Shown piece after piece: positions 25,963 through 35,170 of a stretch of 64,000 nucleotides of DNA (position 1 is its first letter; each line of letters begins with the position of its first letter). The stretch comes from Bacteroidota bacterium. GTDB lineage: Bacteria; Bacteroidota; Ignavibacteria; Ignavibacteriales; Melioribacteraceae. Below the pieces are notes generated by a model. It did not search any database. It was given only the letters and a program-made list of their open reading frames with translations, and was not told the origin of the DNA. Where the stretch lies: positions 1,185,409 to 1,249,408 of the forward strand of contig JAHISV010000005.1 of NCBI GenBank assembly GCA_018818065.1. The letters run 5' to 3'. Made by a program: the position numbers and the translations under genes.

Positions 25963-26790
25963 ATGAATGGTAACTTTTTATCAAAACTAACTTTTTTGGT
26001 TATTGTGGGAATCTCAAATATATTTGGAAATATTGAAATGAAGAATGTAAAAGTAACGGATGATATTGAAATATATATGACGTTTAAGGAAGGCAGAAAG
26101 TATGCTTGTAATTATACAGTTATTTTAAACGGCAATGATGCTTTGATCATAGATTCAGGGTATAAAGAAGAAGCCTCTCTTGTTATGGAGGATCTTAAGA
26201 GAAGAGGAATACGACCATTAAAACAAATTTTTTCCCACCCTCACGAAGATCATGTGAGAGGATATGATGCTTTTGGTGATGTTGAAATTCTGGCAGGTGA
26301 ATTTTTTTATGAAGAACTTGACACCAGTTATGCGGGAATTGAAAAATTAGAAGTCAATCAGGTATTGAAGGATGGGGACCACTTTTCGTTTGGTGAACAT
26401 GAACTCTCATTTATGTACACGCCCGGACACGCGAAATGTTCAATAACCACAATCATTGACAAGAAATATTTCCATGTCGGAGATCTGGTATTCCGTACTG
26501 AAGATAGATTATTATCTATTCCATACCTGGGCGAAAATAATTCTAATTACGTTAGAAGCCTTGAGATAATAAAGGAAGGGAAACCTGATAAACTAATGTT
26601 AGGTCATGGTGACCCAATTGAAGGAAATGAAAAAATTAACACTGCTATTGATAAGCTGATTTATTATATCCAAAATCTTGAAGCAGGAACCAAAGAAATA
26701 ACCCTTCAAGAATGTCTGAAGGATGATGCCTCAAATTATGGTTTTCACTCATTACATGAAGTTAATTTGAAGAAACATAAAACCAAATAG
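25963..26790 (+). CDS. Metallo-beta-lactamase-fold hydrolase, exported
   Basis: 275 residues from the ATG at 25963 (a TTG at 25951 is less likely). An N-terminal signal-like stretch (LTFLVIVGISNIFG) precedes the MBL fold with the metal motif SHPHEDH, then FMYTPGHAKCS, YFHVGDLVFR and LGHGDP. All zinc ligands of a two-metal hydrolase appear present, so it should be active. The family covers thioesterases, lactonases and lactamases; nothing here points to one. Probably periplasmic. Confidence 0.85.
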   Translation: MNGNFLSKLTFLVIVGISNIFGNIEMKNVKVTDDIEIYMTFKEGRKYACNYTVILNGNDALIIDSGYKEEASLVMEDLKRRGIRPLKQIFSHPHEDHVRGYDAFGDVEILAGEFFYEELDTSYAGIEKLEVNQVLKDGDHFSFGEHELSFMYTPGHAKCSITTIIDKKYFHVGDLVFRTEDRLLSIPYLGENNSNYVRSLEIIKEGKPDKLMLGHGDPIEGNEKINTAIDKLIYYIQNLEAGTKEITLQECLKDDASNYGFHSLHEVNLKKHKTK

Positions 26791-27029
26791 AATTGCCCTG
26801 GTCTGGTGGAATATTATTTTCATCAGATTTCATACTAAAAACAATTGTTATTTATCATCCTCCCTCCCGCAAGCCAGTAGTCGTTTTAAACAAAATCAGC
26901 CTTCACATAATGTTTTGCCTTAACCTTTTGACAGAGGGGAATTGTAATAAAAATATTTATTAGGAAAAACATTTTTATATTGTAACAATTTTGCGGCAAC
27001 TCCTATCTAACTACTGAACCCGGGAATTT

Positions 27030-27563
27030 ATGACAGAACAAAAATTAATATATAAGGCCAGAGCAGGTAACGAGAAGGCATTCAGAAAACTGTATGAACT
27101 TCATGTTTCTTTACTCTTCAGATTTCTGAAACAGTTTACCTCTGATGACGATCTGGTTAAAGACTGGGTGCAACAGGCATTTATTAAAGCTTTCAGAAAT
27201 ATTAATAAGTTCGAGGGTAGATCAAAGTTCATTACCTGGCTTTTTAAGATTGGTATTAATGAAATGAGAAACGAGTTTAGCAGGAAACAGATATTTGTTG
27301 ATGCAATTATAGAGGATCTTGAAATAACAGTTAATTCGCAAATTGAGGAAACCTTCGAGTGGCATTCTGATATGAAATGGTTATTGGCTGATTTGGATGA
27401 TGAGAAAAAAACAATTTTTATTTTATTTGAGGTTGAGGGTTATAAACATTCTGAAATTGCTGACATACTTCAGATTAGTGAGGAGAAATCAAGAACATCA
27501 TTAAGCAGAGTTAAGCAGTTATTAAGGACTAAGTGGGAAAAGGAGGCTAAGATTAATGATTAA
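27030..27563 (+). CDS. ECF sigma-70 factor
   Basis: 177 residues. Region 2 shows FRKLYELHVSLLFRFL, DWVQQAFIKAFRNINKF and FITWLFKIGINEMRN. Region 4 shows KTIFILFEVEGYKHSEIADILQISEEKSRTSLSR. The stop overlaps the next gene by 8 bases, which encodes a one-TM protein in the position of an anti-sigma factor, followed by a solenoid protein. The three likely form a membrane-stress regulon unit. Confidence 0.93.
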   Translation: MTEQKLIYKARAGNEKAFRKLYELHVSLLFRFLKQFTSDDDLVKDWVQQAFIKAFRNINKFEGRSKFITWLFKIGINEMRNEFSRKQIFVDAIIEDLEITVNSQIEETFEWHSDMKWLLADLDDEKKTIFILFEVEGYKHSEIADILQISEEKSRTSLSRVKQLLRTKWEKEAKIND

Positions 27564-28071
27564 TAAGAATGAGTTTTATAGTGACAAGGATACGCTGTCA
27601 ACCGAAAGTAAGAATGCATTATGGGATGGCATTCAAAAAGAATTATTTCCGAGAAAAGATTTCTTTTCAATGTTTGATGTTAAAAGTTACACTCTCGGGT
27701 TTACAACAGCAATAATATTTCTTTTTGCTGTAATTGGAATGTACACGGTCGGAAAATCATTTTTGTATGAGAATAAACCAGATGAACTCATCATAAATTC
27801 TGCTTACCAGAAAGCGATAATTGAATTTGAAGAGGCCTTGCCAAGAATTAATAAGGTTGGCAATACTGTAAGAGTTGATGAATTTTTACAAGTAAAGCAA
27901 GAAGAATTGAAGGAAATTGATGTAGCCATTGAACAATACGGAAAGGATTATTCAAAAAACGATTATTCTCAACTTAAGCAGGAAAGATTAAGAAGATTAT
28001 ATAAACTAAAATTAAAAGTACTGGAAAGTATAATAGCTATAGAGGGGACGGACCATGAAACAAATAATTAA
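27556..28071 (+). CDS. Putative anti-sigma factor, single TM
   Basis: 171 residues with a short cytoplasmic N terminus (about 1-45), one TM helix (about 50-72, GFTTAIIFLFAVIGMYTV) and a charged, probably coiled periplasmic part rich in E, K and Q. There is no zinc-binding HxxxCxxC motif, so it is not a ZAS-type anti-sigma; the assignment rests on topology and on overlap with the ECF sigma gene. It also overlaps the next gene by 17 bases. Confidence 0.65.
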   Translation: MINKNEFYSDKDTLSTESKNALWDGIQKELFPRKDFFSMFDVKSYTLGFTTAIIFLFAVIGMYTVGKSFLYENKPDELIINSAYQKAIIEFEEALPRINKVGNTVRVDEFLQVKQEELKEIDVAIEQYGKDYSKNDYSQLKQERLRRLYKLKLKVLESIIAIEGTDHETNN

Positions 28072-29452
28072 AGTACTTGTAGGGTTTCTAATTTTATTTT
28101 CAGCAGTAACGGCTGGCGAAAGAAAAGATTATCATAAAGTATTTAGTGTAAATGAAGGGCAGGATATCAGGATAAAATCTGTATCCGGAATGAATGTAAA
28201 AGTTATAAGCTGGGACAAAAAAGAAATTGAATTCAATTTGTCAATCGACATTAGTTCTAGTGATAAAGACTATGAAGAAGATTACATCCAAAATTTTAAC
28301 ATTTCAGAAACAAAAAGGAATTCAGAAATACTAATAACAATGGATGAACCGGAAAGTGGTGGCTGGAGTATACTGGATATCTTCAGATTGAGGTTCCACT
28401 TTTATGTTGATAAAGAAATACGTGGAACAATCTATGTCCCAAGAAGTAATGGATTTACAGCTGACTTCAGATATAGTGAAATTAAATTGGACGGAATTGA
28501 GGGGGAGTTGAATCTGCCAGGCAGGAGCAATGAAATATATTTGGAAAACTGTATAAACATAAATGAAGTCCAGAACAGTTACGGGAACACTGAAATATTA
28601 AATTCCGGCGGGAAACTGAAACTGGAATCCAGAAGTGCTGAGTTATCTATAAAAAACTTTAAAGGTTCTGCAAGAATTGAGGCTTATTATATGGATAAAC
28701 TCGAAGTAAAAAATATTACCGGAGCATTAAGCATTGATGGCAGGAGCGGGAATGTAAACGTTGAGGACGCCGGTGCTAACCTAAAAGTAATTTCACCTTA
28801 CAGTGAAATATTTATCAAAAATATTAACGGCAAAGCTGAAATTGAAAATAGAAGTGGTACAACAATTATTGATAAGTCGTCCGGACTTACTATGGATGGA
28901 CCCTATTGCACCATGGAAGCGAGTAATATTGTAGTAAATGCAAATGAAAAAATATATGTCAATGGCAGATCCGGCGCTATAAAAATTCAAAATATTACCG
29001 GAGACCTTGTCATCGATGATGCATATTCAAGTATTTCACTAAAGAAAATTAAAGGTAATGTTAAATTAGCCTCGCGAAGTGAAAATATTATTGTTGATGG
29101 ATTAGTTGGGGATATTGACTTTGAGACACAATACTGCAGTATTTCAATGATGAACATATCCAGTCAATACATTGAGATGACAAACAGAAGTAACCCCATT
29201 GAACTGAAATTGATTACTAATCCGGAGAAGGTTGAAATTAAAAATGAATATGGAAAAGTTGATGCTACTTTTCCAAAGAATTTTAATGGTTACTTTGAGC
29301 TGGAAGCATCACATGGTGATATTGTAACTGAACTTCCTCTTCGAATCAGGGATCACGGAAGTTCAGTAAGTGCTCATGGTCAGGTTGGAATAGGCGGAGG
29401 AAATGTTACTATTGAAACACGCTCGGATGATATTATTATTCATAATAAGTAA
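28055..29452 (+). CDS. Secreted DUF4097-like beta-solenoid with alternating Tyr / Arg-Ser ladder
   Basis: 465 residues with a signal peptide ending near SAVTAG. After a domain of about 110 residues, a long run of short beta repeats (about 130-420) alternates between a tyrosine turn and an Arg-Ser turn: RYSEIKL, GRSNEIYL, SYGNTEI, SRSAELSI, YYMDKLEV, GRSGNVNV, PYSEIFI, NRSGTTII, PYCTMEA, GRSGAIKI, AYSSISL, SRSENIIV, QYCSISM, NRSNPIEL, EYGKVDA. This implies a beta-solenoid with stacked residue ladders. It is the last gene of the ECF operon and probably its envelope output or signal sensor. It is related in style to the gene at 9148-9921. Confidence 0.78.
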   Translation: MKQIIKVLVGFLILFSAVTAGERKDYHKVFSVNEGQDIRIKSVSGMNVKVISWDKKEIEFNLSIDISSSDKDYEEDYIQNFNISETKRNSEILITMDEPESGGWSILDIFRLRFHFYVDKEIRGTIYVPRSNGFTADFRYSEIKLDGIEGELNLPGRSNEIYLENCININEVQNSYGNTEILNSGGKLKLESRSAELSIKNFKGSARIEAYYMDKLEVKNITGALSIDGRSGNVNVEDAGANLKVISPYSEIFIKNINGKAEIENRSGTTIIDKSSGLTMDGPYCTMEASNIVVNANEKIYVNGRSGAIKIQNITGDLVIDDAYSSISLKKIKGNVKLASRSENIIVDGLVGDIDFETQYCSISMMNISSQYIEMTNRSNPIELKLITNPEKVEIKNEYGKVDATFPKNFNGYFELEASHGDIVTELPLRIRDHGSSVSAHGQVGIGGGNVTIETRSDDIIIHNK

Positions 29453-29534
29453 ATATTGAGAGCAATGTTATACTCTGACTAGTTGCACATAGATTAGATG
29501 AATGGATTTGAAGGTTTTGCTGTCTAAGTTAAAT

Positions 29535-29579
29535 AAAGAGAGAAAGAGAAGGATAGATCATTCTTCTCTTTCTCTTTTT
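29535..29579. terminator. Bidirectional terminator between convergent genes
   Basis: AGAGAAAGAGAAG (29539-29551) pairs with CTTCTCTTTCTCT (29563-29575), with T runs on the plus side and a T-rich stretch on the minus side. It lies between the plus-strand ECF operon and the minus-strand peptidase. Confidence 0.85.
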
Positions 29580-29584
29580 GTGTT

Positions 29585-31369
29585 TTATAACTCCAAGTTA
29601 AACTCTTTCTCTTCTTCGCCGCGTAATACTTTGCAGTCTACCGTTTCGCCTTCTTTAAGTCCACCCATGGCGTTCATAAAATCATAAATGTTAGAAACAT
29701 CCTTTCCATTGAACATGATGATAATATCGCCGCCAAGTAAGCCTGCTTTTTCTGCTGGTGATCCTTCAGTTACTCCCGAAAGCTTGTATCCATCTCCATT
29801 ATAGCCAAACTCAGGTACGGTGCCTATTTTAATTTTTGATCTGCTGCGTCCCATCTGATTTTCCTGAGGTTTTACCTTAACGAAGTCTGGCTTTTCATCT
29901 CTGGCGTCAACATCTGAAACGAGATCAAAAACAAATTTAACGACGTTTTCTTCCTGCTCAGCATTGATCTTTTCAGGATCATCACTTGGCATATGATAGT
30001 CCATGTGAATACCACTGAAAAAGAAGAGTACAGGAATATCTTTTAAGGTGAATGCGGTATGATCACTTCCACCCCAGCCATCATCATTCAGCTGCAACTT
30101 GAAGTTATATTTATTTTCTTTCTCTATTATTTCTCTCCAAAGAGTGGATGTTCCGGATCCAATAATTGTCAGGCTATTTTCGTTTACTCTGCCAATCATA
30201 TCCATGTTAAACATTGCAATTGTATTTTCAATACCAAAAGGGAAATTGTTAGCAAAGTAATTCGAGCCAAGCAATCCTAATTCCTCCCCTGAAAAGGCAA
30301 CGAAGACTATTGAGCGTTTCAACTGGTTTTTAATGGATGCAAATTTTTCGGCAGTTTCAAGCACTCCTGTTGTACCGCTGGCATTATCATCTGCCCCATT
30401 GTGAATTGGCATTGGCGTACCCGTGTAACGTGATCCTGTCTGCCCATACCCCAGGTGATCGTAATGCCCGCCAACAACTATATACTCATTTTTCAGGATA
30501 GGATCATTGCCCTCAAGATAACCGGCAACGTTTCTGCCCATTTTCTCAATTTCTTTAATCTCTGTTTTAAGTTCAATTTTTGTATTCTTTATCGCAAAGG
30601 AATTTGGTACTAATTCGCTGTTAATTTTTTGTTGTACTTGCTGATAGCTGGTTCCCTCGGTCTCAAAAATCTTATCAGCAAATTCGCGCGAAATCTGAGC
30701 TGCGCCAAAATCCATCATGCCGCCAGCGCCGTCATATTTAAGGGGAATAAACTCATCACTTCGCGGGAAGAATGAATGCTCATTCATAAAGATTATACCA
30801 ACAGCGCCATTACCTTTAGCCGTTGAAGCTTTGGCTCTTAGCGACGCAAGTTTCTCAAATTTCGATTCAGTACTATCAAAATCAGGATAATGCCTCATAG
30901 CAAGTACAACTTTTCCGTTTACATTTATACCTTCATAGTCATCATATCCAAACATTGGGGCAGTAATACCATAACCAACAAAGACAAGTTCAGCTTTTAG
31001 ATCTGATTTACCTGAGAAGGAAAGAGTTATGAAATCATTATTTACTGAAAGCTCATTTTGATTGCCATCGATTGATAATAAGACGCTATTATTATCAGTT
31101 AACTCAACGCTTTCTACAAAAGGGAATTCCTGAAAATAACTCCCGTCAAACATTGGGATTAATCCATAATATTCAAATTCTTTCGCAATATAATCACCTG
31201 CCAGTCTTTCGCCCTTGCTGCCTGTGAACCTGCCTTCAAGTTCGTCTGAAGCAAGATAATTTATGTGATCTTGAATTTCTTCTGCTGTAATTGCAGGATT
31301 AGTGTTTTGCCCGTTAAGAAGAGAAAAGGATAATGTCATGCCAAGTAGGAGATAAAAGAATTTTTTCAT
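29585..31369 (-). CDS. M28-family aminopeptidase with PDZ domain
   Basis: 594 residues with a signal peptide ending near LLNGQ. A PA-type insert (about 110-250) sits within the M28 peptidase. The five metal ligands are visible in VGGHYDHLG, GADDNASGT, FSGEELGLLG, FNMDMIGR and YHMPSDD. A C-terminal PDZ domain (about 505-594, with GSPAEKAGLLGGDIIIMF) is a common extra in Bacteroidota M28 enzymes. It should remove N-terminal amino acids from peptides in the periplasm or at the surface. No T9SS tail is present. Confidence 0.92.
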   Translation of the reverse strand: MKKFFYLLLGMTLSFSLLNGQNTNPAITAEEIQDHINYLASDELEGRFTGSKGERLAGDYIAKEFEYYGLIPMFDGSYFQEFPFVESVELTDNNSVLLSIDGNQNELSVNNDFITLSFSGKSDLKAELVFVGYGITAPMFGYDDYEGINVNGKVVLAMRHYPDFDSTESKFEKLASLRAKASTAKGNGAVGIIFMNEHSFFPRSDEFIPLKYDGAGGMMDFGAAQISREFADKIFETEGTSYQQVQQKINSELVPNSFAIKNTKIELKTEIKEIEKMGRNVAGYLEGNDPILKNEYIVVGGHYDHLGYGQTGSRYTGTPMPIHNGADDNASGTTGVLETAEKFASIKNQLKRSIVFVAFSGEELGLLGSNYFANNFPFGIENTIAMFNMDMIGRVNENSLTIIGSGTSTLWREIIEKENKYNFKLQLNDDGWGGSDHTAFTLKDIPVLFFFSGIHMDYHMPSDDPEKINAEQEENVVKFVFDLVSDVDARDEKPDFVKVKPQENQMGRSRSKIKIGTVPEFGYNGDGYKLSGVTEGSPAEKAGLLGGDIIIMFNGKDVSNIYDFMNAMGGLKEGETVDCKVLRGEEEKEFNLEL

Positions 31370-31760
31370 TCTACCCTCAAATTATTTTCTGGTGAATTAA
31401 GATATGATTATTAAGGAACATGTTCAAAAAAACTATTAGCTATTCTGTCTATAATGTTTACTTTCAAAGTAATCAAAGTAATCAAAGTAATCAAAGTAAT
31501 CAAAGTACATAGATTTCTCTAAACAATTATATTAGTAAACTAATTTCAAGATAATGATTATATCTTGTAATATTTTTATTTGAGATATCTTCTGTCACCC
31601 ATATCTTATACAGCACTGTCTACCATAAAGGTTTACGGAAAGGACTGTTACAATTTGTTACACCCCTGCAACAAATGATTAATAATAAAAGTATAAGATT
31701 GGATATTGTTTAAGAAATTTTTATCCAGGTAATAATGTTCGAATAGTGGAGGTTACTATT
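31370..31760. other. Intergenic region between divergent peptidase and TonB receptor genes
   Basis: The 391 bases contain a 9-bp tandem repeat at 31464-31507 and an AT-rich stretch. Near 31646-31675 the sequence CTGTTACAATTTGTTAC and GCAACA resembles ECF-type promoter DNA. No coding frame is visible. Confidence 0.5.
31464..31507. repeat. 9-bp tandem repeat, 4.9 copies of TCAAAGTAA
   Basis: Perfect head-to-tail copies begin at 31464, 31473, 31482 and 31491, with a partial at 31500. It is AT-rich and lies in the promoter region between two divergent envelope genes, so length changes by slippage could alter spacing of regulatory sites. Confidence 0.9.
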
Positions 31761-34091
31761 TTGATAATTAGAAAGATAAGTTTTTTGTATTTCGCAATTG
31801 CTTTGTTTGTCTGTACAATTTATAGTCAGGATCAATCAACAACTTTAAGTGGATTCATATTTGATGAATCTTCCGGCGAAACCTTAATTGGAGCAAATGT
31901 TTACATCACCTCACTTGGAGTGGGAACCAGTTCAAATGGCTACGGATTTTATTCATTAACAGTACCTAATGGCTCCTATAAAATTGATATCTCATATGTT
32001 GGTTATACTAAAACTGTGATTGAGTTAAAAATGACTGGGTCACAGAAACAAGATATATCTCTTAAGCCTTCCTCATTTAATTTAGGTGAGGTCGTCGTCA
32101 GCGAGAAAAGAGCTGATGAGAATGTAAAGTCTACACAGATGGGAACACGAGAACTTGCTCCAAAAGAGATTGATAATGTACCGGTATTACTCGGTGAAAA
32201 AGATATTCTAAAGACTATTCAACTTATGCCAGGAGTCTCTTCGGCTGGGGAAGGGAATAGTGGCTTTATCGTAAGAGGTGGATCTGCTGATCAGAATCTT
32301 GTAATACTCGATGAAGCACCGGTTTATAACCCCTCGCATCTTATGGGATTCTTCTCTGTATTTAATTCTGATGCTATAAAAAGCGCCAAAATTATTAAGG
32401 GGAATTCGCCGCCTGAATATGGCGGCAGATTGAGTTCGGTTTTAGATATTAATATGAAAGATGGTAGTAATAAAAACTATTCCGCATATGGTGGCATTGG
32501 TTTAATATCTTCCCGACTTACATTTGAAGGTCCAATCTCAGTTGATAAAGGATCATTTATTATATCCGGGAGGAGGACATATGTAGATTTATTTTTTCCC
32601 TTGTTCGGAAATGATCGACTTGCGAATTCAGCTTTGTATTTTTACGATCTGAATATGAAGTTAAATTATACTCTGGGTGAAAATGACAGGCTTTTTATCT
32701 CTGGTTACACTGGACGAGATGTATTCCAGTTCAATAACAAGTTTGGTTTTGATTGGGGTAATACTACCGGGACTATCAGATGGAATCACATTCTTAGCGA
32801 TAAACTGTTTTCCAACACTACTATCATCTATAGTGATTATAATTATGATATAAACATTGAGGATAATGAAACATCGGCCGAAGTGAAATCGGGTATCCGC
32901 GATATCAATATTAAAGAAGATTTACAGTACTACATTAACTCCGAGCATACAATCAAATTCGGTCTCAATGGCATTTATCACACTTTTATGCCCGGGGAAA
33001 TTACCGCATCGGGATTAACAAATTTCAACTCTCTAAAGGTAGCAAACTCCTTCGCACTTGAGGGTAACGTTTATCTTGGGCACGAGTGGCAGATATCACC
33101 CTTATTCCAAATAAACTATGGATTACGCTACTCTAACTTCACTCTTTTCGGACCTGGTGATGTTTATTCCTTTGATAATCAGGGGAATGTTATAAGTACT
33201 GATTCCTACGGGAATGGTGATGTGATAAAATCATATAACTTTTTGGAGCCGCGTTTTGCAGCCTCATATTTGCTGGATGAGACAAGTTCATTAAAAGTAG
33301 GGTATGCCAGAAATACTCAGCACATCCATCTGCTTTCTACGTCGACAACCAGCACTCCTATGGATATCTGGCAGCCTAGCAGCGCGAACATTGAACCCGA
33401 GACTTCTGATCTGATTTCATTTGGCTATTTCAAAAATTTTAATAATAACATGTTCGAAGCCTCCCTGGAGTTTTATTACAAGGACATGCAAAATTTGATT
33501 GAATATAAGAATGGCGCTGACATTTTCATTAATCAATATGTTGAATCGCAATTAGTTTTTGGACACGGATGGTCATATGGTATGGAGTTATTGGTTCAGA
33601 AAAAATTTGGAAATTTTACCGGTTGGCTTGGTTATACATTATCCAAAACCGAACGGCAGTTTGATGATATAAATGATGGTGAGGCTTTCCCTTCGCGGCA
33701 GGATAGAACGCATGACATTTCACTTGTTGGCATGTACAATCTCAATGAGCATTGGGCGGTTTCGGCTAACTGGGTTTATAGTACTGGATTAGCAGCAACT
33801 TACCCTAGTGGTAAATACACGATAGATGGAAAAATTATAAATCTCTATACTGAACGAAATGGATATAGAATGCCGGATTATCACAGACTGGATTTGGGTG
33901 CGACCTATACTTTTAACAAAAGCGACAGGCAGGAAATGAGTCTTACTTTATCAGTTTATAATGCCTATGGACGCAAAAACGCTTACACAATTTCTTTTGA
34001 AGAAAGTACTGTTAATCCAAATGTAACTGAAGCAGTTAAGCTATCGCTTTTTTCAGTGGTACCTTCACTAACATTTAATTTTAGATTCTAA
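31761..34091 (+). CDS. TonB-dependent receptor with N-terminal carboxypeptidase-like domain
   Basis: 776 residues. I chose the TTG at 31761 because GTGGAGG lies just upstream; a GTG at 31746 would put that site inside the gene. A signal peptide (ending TIYSQ) leads to a CarboxypepD_reg-like domain (about 25-105: GFIFDESSGETLIGANVYI), a plug domain with LLGEKDILKTIQLMPGV and FIVRGGSADQNLVILDEAPVYN, and a 22-strand-type barrel to the C-terminal FNFRF. It imports a ligand across the outer membrane using ExbBD-TonB energy. The next gene encodes its DUF4249 lipoprotein partner. Confidence 0.93.
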   Translation: MIIRKISFLYFAIALFVCTIYSQDQSTTLSGFIFDESSGETLIGANVYITSLGVGTSSNGYGFYSLTVPNGSYKIDISYVGYTKTVIELKMTGSQKQDISLKPSSFNLGEVVVSEKRADENVKSTQMGTRELAPKEIDNVPVLLGEKDILKTIQLMPGVSSAGEGNSGFIVRGGSADQNLVILDEAPVYNPSHLMGFFSVFNSDAIKSAKIIKGNSPPEYGGRLSSVLDINMKDGSNKNYSAYGGIGLISSRLTFEGPISVDKGSFIISGRRTYVDLFFPLFGNDRLANSALYFYDLNMKLNYTLGENDRLFISGYTGRDVFQFNNKFGFDWGNTTGTIRWNHILSDKLFSNTTIIYSDYNYDINIEDNETSAEVKSGIRDINIKEDLQYYINSEHTIKFGLNGIYHTFMPGEITASGLTNFNSLKVANSFALEGNVYLGHEWQISPLFQINYGLRYSNFTLFGPGDVYSFDNQGNVISTDSYGNGDVIKSYNFLEPRFAASYLLDETSSLKVGYARNTQHIHLLSTSTTSTPMDIWQPSSANIEPETSDLISFGYFKNFNNNMFEASLEFYYKDMQNLIEYKNGADIFINQYVESQLVFGHGWSYGMELLVQKKFGNFTGWLGYTLSKTERQFDDINDGEAFPSRQDRTHDISLVGMYNLNEHWAVSANWVYSTGLAATYPSGKYTIDGKIINLYTERNGYRMPDYHRLDLGATYTFNKSDRQEMSLTLSVYNAYGRKNAYTISFEESTVNPNVTEAVKLSLFSVVPSLTFNFRF

Positions 34092-34114
34092 TGGTTAAGG
34101 AGAGGAGAATTACG

Positions 34115-34939
34115 ATGAAAATATATTTTATGGTGCTACCAATCATCATTATGCTTTTTGGATGCGAAGACGTAATTGAAGTTCAAATAAATGACGCAGA
34201 TCCTCAGATTATTATTGAGGCTAATATTAGTGATAATTACGGACCTCACTATACCTATATAACAATGTCAACGGACTTTTATAAACCCAACGAGTACGAA
34301 GGTGTTTCGGGTGCTGAGGTAATTATTGAGGACAATAATGGTTTTAGAGAAATGTTAACTGAGATATCAAGCGGGAAGTACAGTACCTCAAATATATTGG
34401 GTGAAGCTGAAAGTCAATATAAAATGACGGTAAATGTAAATCGGCAACAATATTCGGCACTCTCAACTCTGCCTGTAGCTTTGAAACTAGATAGTGTAAC
34501 TGCTGAGATAGATAACAGGGGATTTCATAATGATGAAGAAAATCCTGATCAATATAAGTTTGATTGCTATTTTCAGGATAGGCCAGGTGTGAAGGACTAT
34601 GCCAGATTTAAGGTCTATAAGAATGGAGTTAGGGTAGGGGGTAATTTCCTATATCAGGATAGATTATCTGATGGGAATTATATTGACTATTTCTATTTCC
34701 GATTTGATGAAGATGATGATTTCTTTGCAGGTGACACTGTCACAATTGAATTGATAACAATTGACTTGAACACATTTAATTACTTTAATGAATTGAATGA
34801 TGCCATTGCCTCTGGTAATAATGGTGGAATATTTGGATCAGCAGCTCCCGGAAACCCAACAAACAATTGGGACAATGGAGCCTTCGGTTATTTTGGTGCT
34901 AATTCGGTTGATTCCTATACGTTAATCATTCCGGAATAA
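34115..34939 (+). CDS. DUF4249 lipoprotein, partner of the TonB receptor
   Basis: 274 residues from the ATG at 34115, which has AAGGAGAGGAG upstream; an ATG at 34091 overlaps the receptor stop but has no such site. The signal ends IIMLFGC (Cys at about 17). The start of the mature protein EDVIEVQINDADPQIIIEANIS and the later LDSVTAEID are typical of DUF4249 proteins, which follow TonB receptors in Bacteroidota and probably act as surface ligand-binding or lid subunits. The ligand is unknown. Confidence 0.87.
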   Translation: MKIYFMVLPIIIMLFGCEDVIEVQINDADPQIIIEANISDNYGPHYTYITMSTDFYKPNEYEGVSGAEVIIEDNNGFREMLTEISSGKYSTSNILGEAESQYKMTVNVNRQQYSALSTLPVALKLDSVTAEIDNRGFHNDEENPDQYKFDCYFQDRPGVKDYARFKVYKNGVRVGGNFLYQDRLSDGNYIDYFYFRFDEDDDFFAGDTVTIELITIDLNTFNYFNELNDAIASGNNGGIFGSAAPGNPTNNWDNGAFGYFGANSVDSYTLIIPE

Positions 34940-34987
34940 ATTGGAAATATATTAGCTGAAAATTATTTTTGTAAAAACTTTACAGGG

Positions 34988-35013
34988 ACCTTCCGCAAGT
35001 ACGGAGGGTTTCT
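34988..35013 (+). terminator. Probable terminator after the DUF4249 gene
   Basis: ACCTTCCG (34988-34995) pairs with CGGAGGGT (35002-35009), one G-T pair, 6-base loop, followed by a short broken T run (TTTCTC). It is 48 bases after the stop. Confidence 0.6.
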
Positions 35014-35170
35014 CTGGATTATTTCACCCTCCCCAATAAGTCAAACAATGCGATCTTCCTATCTTTTTTGAAAAGAGAATATTATATTAAACCCACTTAG
35101 AAGATGATATCTTCTAAAGCCATCCGGAAAGCATCTAGTTGATTATCCATTCTAAGATAAGGTGTGGATT

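Noticed and set aside
31464..31507. CRISPR-like array
   Set aside because: The units are 9 bp and head to tail with no spacers, so it is a simple tandem repeat.
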